Positions 46,446 to 54,802 of a DNA stretch of 64,000 bases are shown here, piece after piece. Every line of letters starts with the position of its first letter. Position 1 is the first letter of the stretch. The stretch is from Actinomyces graevenitzii C83 (lineage in GTDB: Bacteria > Actinomycetota > Actinomycetes > Actinomycetales > Actinomycetaceae), in the NCBI RefSeq assembly GCF_000239695.1, contig NZ_JH470338.1, forward strand, positions 310,001 to 374,000. Direction: 5' to 3'. The notes under the pieces are model-generated. The model did no database searches and was not told the origin of the DNA. It was given only the letters and a program-made list of their open reading frames with translations. The position numbers and the translations under genes are program-made.

Positions 46446-47198
46446 GTGACTCGTAAATTTACCCCCTTCTACCGCTTCGCAGCGCGCGGAGTGCTGATTC
46501 CATTTCTGAAACTGGTTTCACGTCAGCATGTGGAAGGTTTAGAGAATCTACCTAAAGATGGTGGCTTCATTGTGGTGGCCAACCACCTAACCGATCTAGA
46601 TTCGCTAACCGCTATGCGTACCCTAGTGGACGCTGATATTCCGGTGTATTCGCTAGCTAAAGCCAGTCTGTTTAAAGTTCCGGTGGTGGGCCAGGTGCTA
46701 GCTGCCGGCGGGCAGATCCCGGTTCAGCGCGGCACTGCGCATGCTACTGATGCCCTAGCTGAAGCCGCTAAGCGTCTACAAGAAGGCTCCTGCGTCATTA
46801 TTTTCCCTGAAGGTACCCTTAGCCGTGACCCGCTTAAGTGGCCTATGGTTGGCAAAACCGGGGCGGCGCGCCTAGCTATGCAGTCGGGTGTGCCCGTGAT
46901 TCCTATGGGCCAGTGGGGTGCCCACTTTATTTTGGACACCTACTCGCACCGCCTAAAGCTAGGTAAGCGTAAAGATGTGCGGGTAAAGATCGGCCCGGCC
47001 CTGGATTTAAGCCAGTATGGTAGCGACATTGAAGACCGCCAGAAGGTACGTGAGTGTACCGCTGCGATCATGTCGGCAATTACCCGCCTGGTTGAGGATC
47101 TGCGTGGTGAAAAGGCTCCGCGCCCCTACGACATGCACTACGACGGCGACCCGGGTAAGGGCAAAATCGGTGTGCGTAAGCCTGACCCGCAAAACTAG
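46446..47198 (+). CDS. 1-acyl-sn-glycerol-3-phosphate acyltransferase (PlsC family)
   Basis: A membrane-associated acyltransferase of phosphatidic acid synthesis. The PlsC domain has the catalytic NHxxxxD motif in VVANHLTDLDSLTAM, QIPVQRGTAHATDAL, the glycerol-phosphate site IIFPEGTLSRD and TGAARLAMQSGVPVIPMGQWG in parts. The frame is open from GTG 46374, but TACAAT at 46402-46407 looks like a -10 element and GTG 46446 (VTRKFTPFYRFA) fits the family length, so the shorter form is chosen with moderate confidence. ddl follows 85 bp on. Confidence 0.88.
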   Translation: MTRKFTPFYRFAARGVLIPFLKLVSRQHVEGLENLPKDGGFIVVANHLTDLDSLTAMRTLVDADIPVYSLAKASLFKVPVVGQVLAAGGQIPVQRGTAHATDALAEAAKRLQEGSCVIIFPEGTLSRDPLKWPMVGKTGAARLAMQSGVPVIPMGQWGAHFILDTYSHRLKLGKRKDVRVKIGPALDLSQYGSDIEDRQKVRECTAAIMSAITRLVEDLRGEKAPRPYDMHYDGDPGKGKIGVRKPDPQN

Positions 47199-47283
47199 CT
47201 AGCAGCCCATCACAGATGGGCGCCTAAAACAGTCGTCAACAGAAGAGAATTTGGCCGCCCGGCCAGCTTTATGAGGAAAACTA

Positions 47284-48408
47284 ATGAGTGAAGTAAAAAC
47301 TCGTGTCGCAGTAGTTTTTGGTGGCCGCAGTGGTGAGCACGGTATTTCTTGTGCCACCGCCGCCGGCGTACTAGGCGCCATCGACCGTGAACGTTTCGAC
47401 GTCGTACCCGTGGGCATTACCCGCGAGGGCAAGTGGGCGCTGGTAGAAGACAACCCCCAGGCCCTAGAACTACACGACAACCAGGAAGCCGAAATCACCC
47501 TAGGTGGTCTAGGGGTGCAGGAAGTAAGCCTAGAGTACGGCGGTGAACTGGTAGCCCGTAACGCAGACGGCACCTCAAGTTCGCTAGGCAAAATTGATGT
47601 GGTATTCCCGCTGCTGCACGGGCCTTACGGTGAAGACGGCACCATCCAGGGAATGCTGGAGATGCTAAACGTGCGCTATGTGGGTTGCGGCGTAACCGCC
47701 TCAGCTGCCGGCATGGACAAGCACGTCACCAAAGTTTTGCTAGCCGACGCCGGCATTGAGGTAGCCCCCTATGAGCTAGTGACCCCGCTGCGTTGGCGCC
47801 ACGAACGCGAGCAGCTAGTCAACGCCTGCCGCCAGCTGAGCTTGCCCCTGTTCGTAAAGCCCGCCCGCGCCGGCTCCTCCCTAGGTATCAGCAAGGTAGA
47901 TGACTTTAGCCAGCTAGAGCAGGCCATTGAGGCCGCCGCTAAGGTTGACCCCAAGGTGCTGGTAGAAAGCGGCATTAAAGCTCGCGAAGTTGAATGCGCA
48001 GTGCTAGGTGGCCGCTACGGTGAAGCCCCGCGCGTAGCCCCGCCCGGTGAGGTAGTCATGGACGCTAACCAGGGCGCCGGCGAGTTCTACGACTTCGAAA
48101 CCAAATACCTGGCCCACGACGCCGTACAGATGGTGTGCCCGGCCCAAATTCCCGACGCCGCCCGCGACCTGATCCGCGCCACCGCCGCCAAAGCCTTCAC
48201 CGCCCTAGACTGCGAAGGCCTAACTCGCGTGGACTTCTTCCTAACCGAGGACGGGCGAGCAATCGTCAACGAAGTAAACACCATGCCGGGCTTTACCCCC
48301 TTCTCCATGTACCCCTACATGTGGCAGGTAGCCGGGGTGGACTACACCAGCTTGGTAAGTGAGCTGATCGACCTAGCCTTGGCCCGTCCGCTAAACGTAA
48401 ACCGCTAA
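47284..48408 (+). CDS. ddl: D-alanine-D-alanine ligase
   Basis: An ATP-grasp enzyme that makes the D-Ala-D-Ala dipeptide of peptidoglycan. Signature: VAVVFGGRSGEHGISCATA (FGGRSGEH), FPLLHGPYGEDGTIQGML, VGCGVTASAAGMDKHVTK, LFVKPARAGSSLGISKV and VDFFLTEDGRAIVNEVNTMPGFTPFSMYP in parts (NEVNTMPGFT). The 374 residues are normal. It follows plsC and precedes thiL by 21 bp. A/C-ending codons become more common toward its 3' end. Confidence 0.96.
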   Translation: MSEVKTRVAVVFGGRSGEHGISCATAAGVLGAIDRERFDVVPVGITREGKWALVEDNPQALELHDNQEAEITLGGLGVQEVSLEYGGELVARNADGTSSSLGKIDVVFPLLHGPYGEDGTIQGMLEMLNVRYVGCGVTASAAGMDKHVTKVLLADAGIEVAPYELVTPLRWRHEREQLVNACRQLSLPLFVKPARAGSSLGISKVDDFSQLEQAIEAAAKVDPKVLVESGIKAREVECAVLGGRYGEAPRVAPPGEVVMDANQGAGEFYDFETKYLAHDAVQMVCPAQIPDAARDLIRATAAKAFTALDCEGLTRVDFFLTEDGRAIVNEVNTMPGFTPFSMYPYMWQVAGVDYTSLVSELIDLALARPLNVNR

Positions 48409-48429
48409 GCCAGCAAGGAAGGGCTACCC

Positions 48430-49533
48430 ATGGCTACGCTCACAGTAGGACAGCTCAGCGAAGCTGAACTACTCAAAGTTATTAACACTGAACTGTCTAA
48501 AGCACAGGGCAGTGTAGATAGCTTTGACGTGCTGGTGGGTAGCGGCGATGACTGCGCAGTGCTAACCACCTCAGATGGACGCTACTGCGTATCAACCGAT
48601 GTGTTAGTGCAAGGCCACCACTTTCGCACCAGCTGGTCAAGCGCCGAGCAAATCGGCGCACGCGCAGCCGCCCAAAACCTAGCTGACATCGCCGCCATGG
48701 GGGCCCGCCCCAGCGCCGTCGTAGTGGGCTTAGCTATGCCTACTACGACGCCGCTACCCTGGCTAGAAGGATTCACCCGAGGACTAGGGCTCACCTGCGC
48801 CCAAGCCGGAGCCCAAGTAGTAGGCGGCGACCTATCAGGCGGGCAAAACATTTGCGTAAGCGTATGCGTCCACGGAGATTTAGGCGGACGCGACCCCGTG
48901 CTACGCACCGGCGCCAAACCAGGCGACGTACTAGTACACGCCGGTAAACTAGGCCACTCAGCAGCCGGCCTGGAACTACTTCAACGCTGCCCAGACTTCG
49001 GCACAGTACGCCAACGCGAAGACATGGAACGCATCTTTTGGCGCATGGACGGACACACCCGTATCAGCCAAGAACTGCTAAGCAGCGCCTTTGAATGCCT
49101 AACCGCCTTCCGCGCCCCCCAATGCCCACTCGAATACGGGCCCCTACTAGCACAATGCGGCGCCCACGCCATGATGGACGTCTCAGACTCCCTACTACGC
49201 GACGCCACCCGCATCGCCAAAGCCAGCGCCGTCGCCATAGACATAGACGACCCCCTAGAAACAGACGCCTTCACAGGCGACGTAGCCGCCCTACGCCCAC
49301 TAGCAAAATTCCTAGGCGACTTCAGCCTAGTGCGCAAATGGATCCTAAGCGGGGGAGAAGACCACGGCCTACTAGCCACCCTAGCCGCAGCCGACCAACC
49401 CAAACTCAAAGGCCACCCACAAGCACGCCCAATCGGACGAATCCTACCAGCAGACGGCCTAGAGGCAGGCACCGTACTAGTAGCCGGCCAACCCACAAAC
49501 CTACCCCTAGGCTGGGACCACTTCGGCAACTAA
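48430..49533 (+). CDS. thiL: Thiamine-monophosphate kinase
   Basis: Phosphorylates thiamine monophosphate to the active diphosphate cofactor. The PurM-like fold shows VGSGDDCAVL, STDVLVQGHHFRTSW, GARAAAQNLADIAAMGARPSA in parts, GGDLSGGQNICVSV, MMDVSDSLLRDATRIAKAS in parts, and the C-terminal LSGGEDHGLLATL. It has 367 residues, 30 more than usual, from an insertion near 193-225. Codons end in A/C ever more strictly along the gene, nearly without exception after 49.1 kb. The alternative frame 49095-49778 is a by-product of this bias, not a gene. Confidence 0.93.
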   Translation: MATLTVGQLSEAELLKVINTELSKAQGSVDSFDVLVGSGDDCAVLTTSDGRYCVSTDVLVQGHHFRTSWSSAEQIGARAAAQNLADIAAMGARPSAVVVGLAMPTTTPLPWLEGFTRGLGLTCAQAGAQVVGGDLSGGQNICVSVCVHGDLGGRDPVLRTGAKPGDVLVHAGKLGHSAAGLELLQRCPDFGTVRQREDMERIFWRMDGHTRISQELLSSAFECLTAFRAPQCPLEYGPLLAQCGAHAMMDVSDSLLRDATRIAKASAVAIDIDDPLETDAFTGDVAALRPLAKFLGDFSLVRKWILSGGEDHGLLATLAAADQPKLKGHPQARPIGRILPADGLEAGTVLVAGQPTNLPLGWDHFGN

Positions 49534-49577
49534 CCAGCCCGCTAACACAAAAGCAGGCCTCAAACACAAAACGCGGA

Positions 49578-49953
49578 AACGAGCCAGCCATAAGCCGGGT
49601 TCTGTTACCGCCCACCGTTACCGGCCAGGCGGCGGCGACCATCCATCTTGGACCAGCGTTACCACTGGCCTCACGCGATCTACCCGCGAACTTGGGCGGG
49701 CAGCCCTCAAACGTCCGCTGTGCGATCTTGCTCCCAGTGGGGTTTACCATGCCAACCCAGTCACCTGGGCTGCGGTGAGCTCTTACCTCACCCTTTCACC
49801 CTTACCAACGGCCTAAACCAAAGGCGGTTTACTTTCTGTGGCACTTTCCCGCAGGTCACCCCGGGTGGCCGTTAGCCACCACCGCGCCCTAAGGAGCCCG
49901 GACTTTCCTCGATCCACAAACGTGGTACCGCGGCCGCCCGGCTGGCTCGTCCG
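49578..49953 (-). ncRNA. rnpB: RNase P RNA
   Basis: The catalytic RNA of RNase P, about 375 nt, read on the minus strand. The 3'-terminal conserved element ACAGAACCCGGCTTA is at 49591-49605 (as its complement). The P1 helix is visible: CGAGCCAGCC near the 5' end (complement of 49940-49949) pairs with GGCTGGCTCG near the 3' end (complement of 49580-49589). A minus-strand -10-like TATAGT (49962-49967) is placed for a start near 49955. Bacterial type A features (G/C-rich P3 and the J-elements with GGAAAGTCCGGGC-like core) are present. Confidence 0.92.
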
Positions 49954-49961
49954 CCCTATGC

Positions 49962-49967
49962 ACTATA
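49962..49967 (-). promoter_or_regulatory. -10 element of rnpB
   Basis: TATAGT on the minus strand, about 8 bp before the inferred RNase P RNA 5' end. It lies between the divergent rnpB and yaaA genes; no clear -35 was found. Confidence 0.5.
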
Positions 49968-49983
49968 CCCGTACAATGCCCAT

Positions 49984-50907
49984 ATGCGTATATTGCTGCC
50001 ACCATCTGCCGGCAAAACCACCAAAAAATCAACCAACCACTTACAACTAGAAAAACTCTGGCAAGCAGAACACCTAACCCAAACCCGAGGCCAACTAATA
50101 AACGACGTACAAAACACCGCCCTACTGGCAGACGCCGCACAAATCTTTAAACTCGGCCCCAAAAACGCCCACGAAATCAGCCAAAACCTAGAAATCTATG
50201 ACGCCCCGGCGCTCGCGGCTTGGCAGCTTTATGACGGCGTGCTTTATGAGGCAGCTAAGTTTGCGCAGATTTTTAGCTCCGGCGCGCTCGCCCAGGGCGG
50301 CCAGGGTCAGGGTAGCCAGAGCCAGGATGCCCAGCATCAGGGCGGGCAGCATCCGGCAGGTCAGTATCAAGGCGCCCAGTGCCAGGCAGATCAGCCCCAG
50401 GGCGGCCAGGGGCAGTTGGAGGAGCTGACACTGGTGTTTTCAGCCCTGTTTGGGCCGGTGCGTTTAACTGACCTAATTACGCCCCACCGCCTAAGCGGCT
50501 CAGTGAAGCTGCCGGGCCAGGGCGCTGTGTCCTCAATTTGGAGCAAACCTCTAAAAGAGCTGTTGGCCCAGCAGCTAAGTGGGCATGTGGTTGTGGATCT
50601 GCGCTCGGCTGAGTATGGGGCAATGTATCGGCCCTCGCGCGGGGGCGAGTGTCTGACGCTAAATATTGCGGTGGCTAAAGTTAACCCTGCAACCGGTAAA
50701 CGCTCGGTGGTCTCACATTGGGCTAAGCATACGCGCGGCCTGCTAGCAGGGGCCTTGCTGGAGGCGGTGGCAGCCGGGCAGCTAGCTGCTAATGAGGGCG
50801 ATGTGGATGAGATTTTGCAGGTGGCCGCTGGCCTGGAGGGGGTTAAAGAGGTGGAAATAACCCCGCTAGATGCACGTGGGCAGGCCAAAGTGACTTTGGT
50901 GCTCTAA
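49984..50907 (+). CDS. yaaA: Peroxide-stress protein YaaA (DUF328/UPF0246)
   Basis: A 307-residue protein of the YaaA family, which binds DNA and limits iron-linked oxidative damage in E. coli. Family segments: MRILLPPSAGKT, YDAPALAAWQLYDGVLYEA (as YDGVLYEA), SALFGPVRLTDLITPHRLSG in parts, VVDLRSAEYGAMY and the C-terminal VSHWAKHTRGLLAGAL. A Gln/Gly-rich insertion of about 45 residues (about 100-145) interrupts the conserved fold. At 50209 codon endings switch abruptly from A/C to G/T. The start lies just upstream of rnpB, transcribed in the other direction. Confidence 0.88.
   Translation: MRILLPPSAGKTTKKSTNHLQLEKLWQAEHLTQTRGQLINDVQNTALLADAAQIFKLGPKNAHEISQNLEIYDAPALAAWQLYDGVLYEAAKFAQIFSSGALAQGGQGQGSQSQDAQHQGGQHPAGQYQGAQCQADQPQGGQGQLEELTLVFSALFGPVRLTDLITPHRLSGSVKLPGQGAVSSIWSKPLKELLAQQLSGHVVVDLRSAEYGAMYRPSRGGECLTLNIAVAKVNPATGKRSVVSHWAKHTRGLLAGALLEAVAAGQLAANEGDVDEILQVAAGLEGVKEVEITPLDARGQAKVTLVL
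50209..50217 (+). repeat. GCGCTCGCG motif at an abrupt strand-composition switch
   Basis: An exact copy inside yaaA. Of about 72 scorable codons before it 7 end in G/T; of the 28 after it 19 do. A one-mismatch copy (GCGCTCGCC) is at 50284, at the start of the Gln/Gly-rich insertion. Confidence 0.75.
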
Positions 50908-50982
50908 TAAGTGCCGGTTTGAATATGTATTTTTGGTAAAAACACGGTAGTATGTCGCTCGTGACTTAAACCGTCACAAAGT

Positions 50983-51063
50983 GCCCCCGTGGTGGAATTG
51001 GTATACACAACGCACTTAAAATGCGTCGCTTTATGCTTGCGGGTTCGAGTCCCGCCAGGGGCA
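50983..51063 (+). tRNA. tRNA-Leu (anticodon UAA)
   Basis: A class II tRNA. Anticodon stem ACGCA/TGCGT with loop CTTAAAA, anticodon UAA. T arm GCGGG-TTCGAGT-CCCGC. Acceptor GCCCCCG pairs with CAGGGGC, with one C-A mismatch at the sixth pair. No encoded CCA. The variable arm is short for tRNA-Leu (about 12 nt). Confidence 0.93.
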
Positions 51064-51088
51064 CTAGGCTGTGATGAAGGCAGCCTGC

Positions 51089-51179
51089 GCCCCCGTAGCT
51101 CAGTGGTTAGAGCAGCGAGCTTATACCTCGTCCGTGCCTGATAAGCACATGGTCGTGGGTTCGAATCCCACCGGGGGTA
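51089..51179 (+). tRNA. tRNA-Ile-like gene with long variable region and two possible anticodons
   Basis: A 91-nt tRNA gene. Acceptor GCCCCCG (51089-51095) pairs with CGGGGGT; D arm GCTC/GAGC; T arm GTGGG-TTCGAAT-CCCAC; discriminator A; no encoded CCA. Reading straight on, a perfect 5-bp anticodon stem (GCGAG / CTCGT) encloses CTTATAC, anticodon UAU (Ile, AUA), leaving a 23-nt variable region at 51132-51154. Within that region GTGC / GCAC encloses CTGATAA, the standard loop of tRNA-Ile(GAU). The D arm is class I-like. Identity is uncertain; both readings give isoleucine. Confidence 0.75.
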
Positions 51180-51319
51180 CCGTTAATGGATAAAATTCTC
51201 CAGCTTCGTTTCGCCTTTAGTGTGGAGCTTGGTTTTAAATTGTTTTTTAGCGGGAATTGAGTGCCGGTTGGGGCAGTGATTGGCTGCGCACAGGGCCCTG
51301 ATCCAGTTAGGCTTGTGCC

Positions 51320-52144
51320 ATGGTACGTCTAGCACAGGTGACCGACTTTTTACAGGAGCTAGCTCCACTGGATTTGGCGCAAAGCTGGGATTCAAACGGG
51401 CTTATTTGCGGTGACCCTGATGAAGAGGTTAAACGCATTTTGCTTGCGGTTGATCCAGTGGAAGAGGTGGTTGATGAGGCGATAGAAAAAGGCGCCCAGT
51501 TAGTGATCACCCACCACCCGCTGTTTTTGCGTGGTACTAACACGGTGGCTGCCAGTAACTTTAAAGGCCGCGTGGTTCATCGCCTTATTCGCGCTGGGGT
51601 TGGGCTTTATAACTGCCACACTAATCTCGACGCCGCCGCTGACGGGGTGGCTAAGGCCCTGGCTGACGTGGTGGGTTTGGTAGACACCCGGCCTTTAGAA
51701 GCCGACGCCGCCCGCCCCGAGCTAGGTATTGGTCGCGTGGGGCGCCTAGAGCAGCCAATGAGCCTGCAAGATTTTGCCTACCAGGTTGCCGCCGCTTTAC
51801 CCGATAGCGCCCCGGGCCTGCTAGTTGGGGGAGACCTGCAAGCGCAGGTAGTTAAAGTAGCGGTTAGTGGTGGGGCGGGAGACTCTCTGCTACAGGCGGC
51901 GCGTGAGGCGGGCGTGGATGTTTTCCTTACCGCCGATCTGCGTCACCACCCGGCCAGTGAGCATTTGCAGGCGGGTAAACCCTACCTGCTAAACGCCACC
52001 CACTGGGCTAGTGAATGGGTGGGCCTGCCGCCTCTAGCTAGGGCGCTACAGCAGTGGTCCACTCAAAATGGCCATGATTTACAAGTTGAGGTTTCACAGT
52101 TAGTAACCGACCCCTGGAACGCACGTATTTCCACCAAGAATTAA
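51320..52144 (+). CDS. NIF3-like dinuclear metal-centre protein (GTP cyclohydrolase I type 2 family)
   Basis: A 274-residue NIF3/YbgI-family protein. Metal-binding pieces: LDLAQSWDSNGLICGD, LVITHHPLFLRGTN (HH), YNCHTNLDAAADGV (H, D) and NATHWASEWVGLPPLA (H, E). Proteins of this fold form a dinuclear metal toroid; the enzymatic role is not settled. It is directly upstream of the coiled-coil gene (15 bp), the usual actinobacterial pair. Confidence 0.9.
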   Translation: MVRLAQVTDFLQELAPLDLAQSWDSNGLICGDPDEEVKRILLAVDPVEEVVDEAIEKGAQLVITHHPLFLRGTNTVAASNFKGRVVHRLIRAGVGLYNCHTNLDAAADGVAKALADVVGLVDTRPLEADAARPELGIGRVGRLEQPMSLQDFAYQVAAALPDSAPGLLVGGDLQAQVVKVAVSGGAGDSLLQAAREAGVDVFLTADLRHHPASEHLQAGKPYLLNATHWASEWVGLPPLARALQQWSTQNGHDLQVEVSQLVTDPWNARISTKN

Positions 52145-52159
52145 TTTAAGGAACGATCA

Positions 52160-52891
52160 ATGACTAGTGCCCCTTTAAGTCAGCAGCGTCAGCTGCTAGA
52201 GCTGCAAGATCTAGACAACCAGCTTTCACGTCTAGCGGCTAAGCGCCGTAACCTGCCGGTGCTAGGCGAAATTGAAAACGCGGTTAAAGAGCTTAAAGAA
52301 AACAAGCGTCTGCAGGTTTTAGCCCAGGCTGAGGCTGGTGCAGCTAAACAGGTTTTAAAGCGTGCCGACGACGACGTTGAGCAGGCCAACAACCGTGCCA
52401 AGGTACTGCGTAAGCGTCTGCATTCAGGCACTGTAAGCGCCCGCGATTTGGGGGCCCTACAAGGTGAACTAGACCAGCTCGGTAAGCGCCTGAGCGTACT
52501 GGAAACTAAGCAGCTTCAGGCCCTGGAAACCTATGAGGACTTAAGCGGCAAATATAACGAACTACAGGTGCGCGAAGGCGAAATCCGTGCCTTTGGCCGT
52601 GAGTTAACCGCCAAACGTGACAGCGAATTTGCGCGCATTGACAGCGAAACTAGCCAGGTTACCCAGCGTCGCGAACAGCTGGCTGCCTCACTGTCACAAA
52701 GCCTGGTACAGATCTATGAGCGGGCCCGTAAAGCCACTGGCGGGCTAGGCGTGGTTGGACTATACGGGGCCCGCAGTGAACCTGCCATTGAAATTAGCCC
52801 CCAGGAACTGTCAGCCATTCGCGCCGCTGAACGTGACGCAGTGATTATTTCGGAAGAAACCGAAGCCATCATTGTGCGTATGGATGACTGA
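52160..52891 (+). CDS. Coiled-coil protein of the C4 zinc-ribbon family, zinc ligands lost
   Basis: A 243-residue protein with a long N-terminal coiled coil (about 10-180; LELQDLDNQLSRLAAKRRNL, GTVSARDLGALQGELDQLG). The usual C-terminal zinc ribbon has lost all cysteines: where relatives have C-x2-C before the LSP segment, here it reads GARSEPAIEISPQEL, and the second C-x2-C is SEETEAIIVRMDD. So the fold is kept but the metal site is gone. The family is found next to NIF3 in actinobacteria; its function is not well defined. Confidence 0.8.
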   Translation: MTSAPLSQQRQLLELQDLDNQLSRLAAKRRNLPVLGEIENAVKELKENKRLQVLAQAEAGAAKQVLKRADDDVEQANNRAKVLRKRLHSGTVSARDLGALQGELDQLGKRLSVLETKQLQALETYEDLSGKYNELQVREGEIRAFGRELTAKRDSEFARIDSETSQVTQRREQLAASLSQSLVQIYERARKATGGLGVVGLYGARSEPAIEISPQELSAIRAAERDAVIISEETEAIIVRMDD

Positions 52892-52930
52892 CTCCAGCGC
52901 TAATAAAACTGACGCCAGGGCTATTAAGAC

Positions 52931-52958
52931 TATTTTTGGCGCCGCAGCGCCAAAAATA
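52931..52958. repeat. Perfect hairpin TATTTTTGGCGC / GCGCCAAAAATA
   Basis: A 12-bp perfect stem with a CGCA loop, 10 bp before a second hairpin. Its A/T-rich base could serve as a terminator in either direction. Confidence 0.65.
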
Positions 52959-52968
52959 ACCCAGTTTG

Positions 52969-53009
52969 AACGTGGTTTCGCGGCTAGCATCTAGCCGCGA
53001 AACCACGTT
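52969..53009. terminator. Terminator with perfect 19-bp stem
   Basis: AACGTGGTTTCGCGGCTAG pairs exactly with its complement around a 3-nt CAT loop, followed by a run of T at 53012-53016 (TGTTTTT). It lies between the convergent coiled-coil gene and ppgK. Confidence 0.85.
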
Positions 53010-53014
53010 TGTTT

Positions 53015-53767
53015 TTACTCGTCTGCTGCGGCTAGGGCTGCCGCGCCAGCAATACCGGCGCCGTTAAATAGCACGGCGGGCACGATAGGAGTGCGTAGCT
53101 TGAGCAGCGGCAAGAACTTGTCGTGCTTGCGCGAAACACCGCCGCCCACCACGAAGATGCTGGGGCTAAAGAGCATCTCTACAGTCTCGTAGTAGCGCTG
53201 TAGTCGCTCAGACCATTCAGGCCAGTCCAGCTTCTCGAGGGTACGGATCGAGGCGGCAGCGCGCTTTTCGGCGTCGTAGCCATCAATTTCTAGGTGACCT
53301 AGCTCGCTGCAAGGAATCAGTACTCCGTTGTAGATCAGGGCCGAACCAATACCGGTACCTAGGGTGGTGGCAATAACTAGGCCTTTAACTCCACGGGCGG
53401 CGCCGTAACGGGCTTCGGCGTAACCGGCGGCGTCGGCGTCGTTAATGACGGTGACGTGGCGGCCCATAATGTCACGCATGATTTCGTTGGCGTCTACCCC
53501 GGTCCAGGACTGGTCCAGGTTAGCCATGAAGGGAATGTGACCGTTGTTTACCGGGGCCGGGATGGCCACGCCCACGGGCACCTCAGAGTCGAGGTTAAAA
53601 GTGGTGGCAATCTCGGCGCACACCTGCGCCACAGCCTGCGGAGTGGAAGGTGAGGGGGTGTCGATGCGTACACGCTCGGCCAGCAGCTGACCCGTCTCTA
53701 GGTCTACCGGGGCACCCTTGATACCCGAACCGCCGACGTCAATACCTAACGCAATTTTGGTGCTCAC
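53015..53767 (-). CDS. ppgK: Polyphosphate glucokinase (ROK family)
   Basis: Phosphorylates glucose with polyphosphate (and often ATP) as donor, an actinobacterial trait. Motifs: [18 protein letters not shown] (phosphate-binding), [20 protein letters not shown] in parts, the [17 protein letters not shown] loop and [19 protein letters not shown] in parts. The 250 residues are the normal size. It is a single gene on the minus strand, convergent with the coiled-coil gene. Confidence 0.92.
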   Translation of the reverse strand: MSTKIALGIDVGGSGIKGAPVDLETGQLLAERVRIDTPSPSTPQAVAQVCAEIATTFNLDSEVPVGVAIPAPVNNGHIPFMANLDQSWTGVDANEIMRDIMGRHVTVINDADAAGYAEARYGAARGVKGLVIATTLGTGIGSALIYNGVLIPCSELGHLEIDGYDAEKRAAASIRTLEKLDWPEWSERLQRYYETVEMLFSPSIFVVGGGVSRKHDKFLPLLKLRTPIVPAVLFNGAGIAGAAALAAADE

Positions 53768-53853
53768 GAAGCTACTCCTGAAGATAGAAAAACGTGTCAG
53801 TGAGACACAGCATACTCTGGCTTAGTTTAGCTCACAATTGCTTATAAAAATTA

Positions 53854-53884
53854 ACCCCACCAGTCTATTTAAAACTGATGGGGT
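53854..53884 (-). terminator. Terminator after map (read on minus strand)
   Basis: ACCCCA/TGGGGT plus CAGT/ACTG arms with one mismatch and a 9-nt loop. The minus-strand continuation is T-rich (TTAATTTTTATAAG), as expected for the end of panB-map. Confidence 0.75.
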
Positions 53885-53906
53885 CAATACGTATGGAAAA
53901 GAAAAG

Positions 53907-54782
53907 TTAGGGCAGGGTAAGGATGTCGGCCCCGTCTTCAGTTACCACTAGGGTGTGTTCAAATTGGGCGGTGCGTGAGCGGTCCTTGGTGACCACAGTC
54001 CAGCCGTCATCCCACTGCTCCCACTCGATGGTGCCCAAGGTGAGCATGGGTTCAATGGTGAAAACCATGCCCACTTCCATCACGGTGTCATATAGGGGAG
54101 CGGAGTCGTAGTGGGGGATGATCAGGCCTGAGTGGAAGGCTTCACCTACGCCGTGACCGGTGTAGTCGCGTACCACCCCGTAATCGAAACGCTTGGCGTA
54201 GGACTCGATTACGCGGCCTAGCACGTTGACTTCACGCCCCGGGCGCACTGCTTTAATGGCGCGCATCATGGAGTTGCGGGTGCGCTCAATTAGTAGGGCG
54301 CTTTCCTCATCGATCTGGCCTACGCCGTAGGTGGCGTTGGTGTCTCCGTGGACACCGTCAATGTAGGCGGTCACATCCAGGTTAATGATGTCGCCTTCGT
54401 TTAGGACGGTGGAGTCGGGGATACCGTGGCAGATCACCTCGTTAATTGAGGTGCAAATGGATTTGGGGAAACCCATGTAGCCCAGGCAGGAGGGGTAGGC
54501 GCCATGGTCGCACAGGTACTCGTGGGCGATTTTGTCCAGCGCGTCAGTGGTTACCCCGGGGGCGATGGCAGCGGCGGCGGCCTCCATGGCCTGGGCGGCG
54601 ATGCGCCCGGCGTGGCGAATCTTTTCTACCGTTTCGGGGGTTTTAATGTCTGAAGCGGTAACTACCTCGGGGCCCGAGTGGAACATGTACTCGGGGCGGT
54701 CAATGTGGGCTGGTACTGCGCGTTTAGGGCTGAGTGTGCCCGGCTTTAGGGTTCCGCGCGGGGCGCGATCTGCAAGCGACAT
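53907..54782 (-). CDS. map: Methionine aminopeptidase, type I
   Basis: Removes N-terminal methionine from nascent proteins. The pita-bread fold carries the five metal ligands: D in [20 protein letters not shown] (two Asp), H in [15 protein letters not shown] in [10 protein letters not shown] and E in [12 protein letters not shown]; the substrate His lies in VICHGIPDS. The N-terminal extension of about 40 residues ([16 protein letters not shown]) is usual for actinobacterial MetAP1c. It lies 20 bp after panB on the same strand, so they form a unit. Confidence 0.93.
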   Translation of the reverse strand: MSLADRAPRGTLKPGTLSPKRAVPAHIDRPEYMFHSGPEVVTASDIKTPETVEKIRHAGRIAAQAMEAAAAAIAPGVTTDALDKIAHEYLCDHGAYPSCLGYMGFPKSICTSINEVICHGIPDSTVLNEGDIINLDVTAYIDGVHGDTNATYGVGQIDEESALLIERTRNSMMRAIKAVRPGREVNVLGRVIESYAKRFDYGVVRDYTGHGVGEAFHSGLIIPHYDSAPLYDTVMEVGMVFTIEPMLTLGTIEWEQWDDGWTVVTKDRSRTAQFEHTLVVTEDGADILTLP

Positions 54783-54802
54783 AAGTTAATCCTTTTAAGT
54801 GG

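Noticed and set aside
49095..49778. Long + strand reading frame overlapping thiL and rnpB
   Set aside because: Arg/Pro/Thr-rich sequence in the +1 frame of thiL; long open frames arise because A/C-ending codons avoid stops in other frames.
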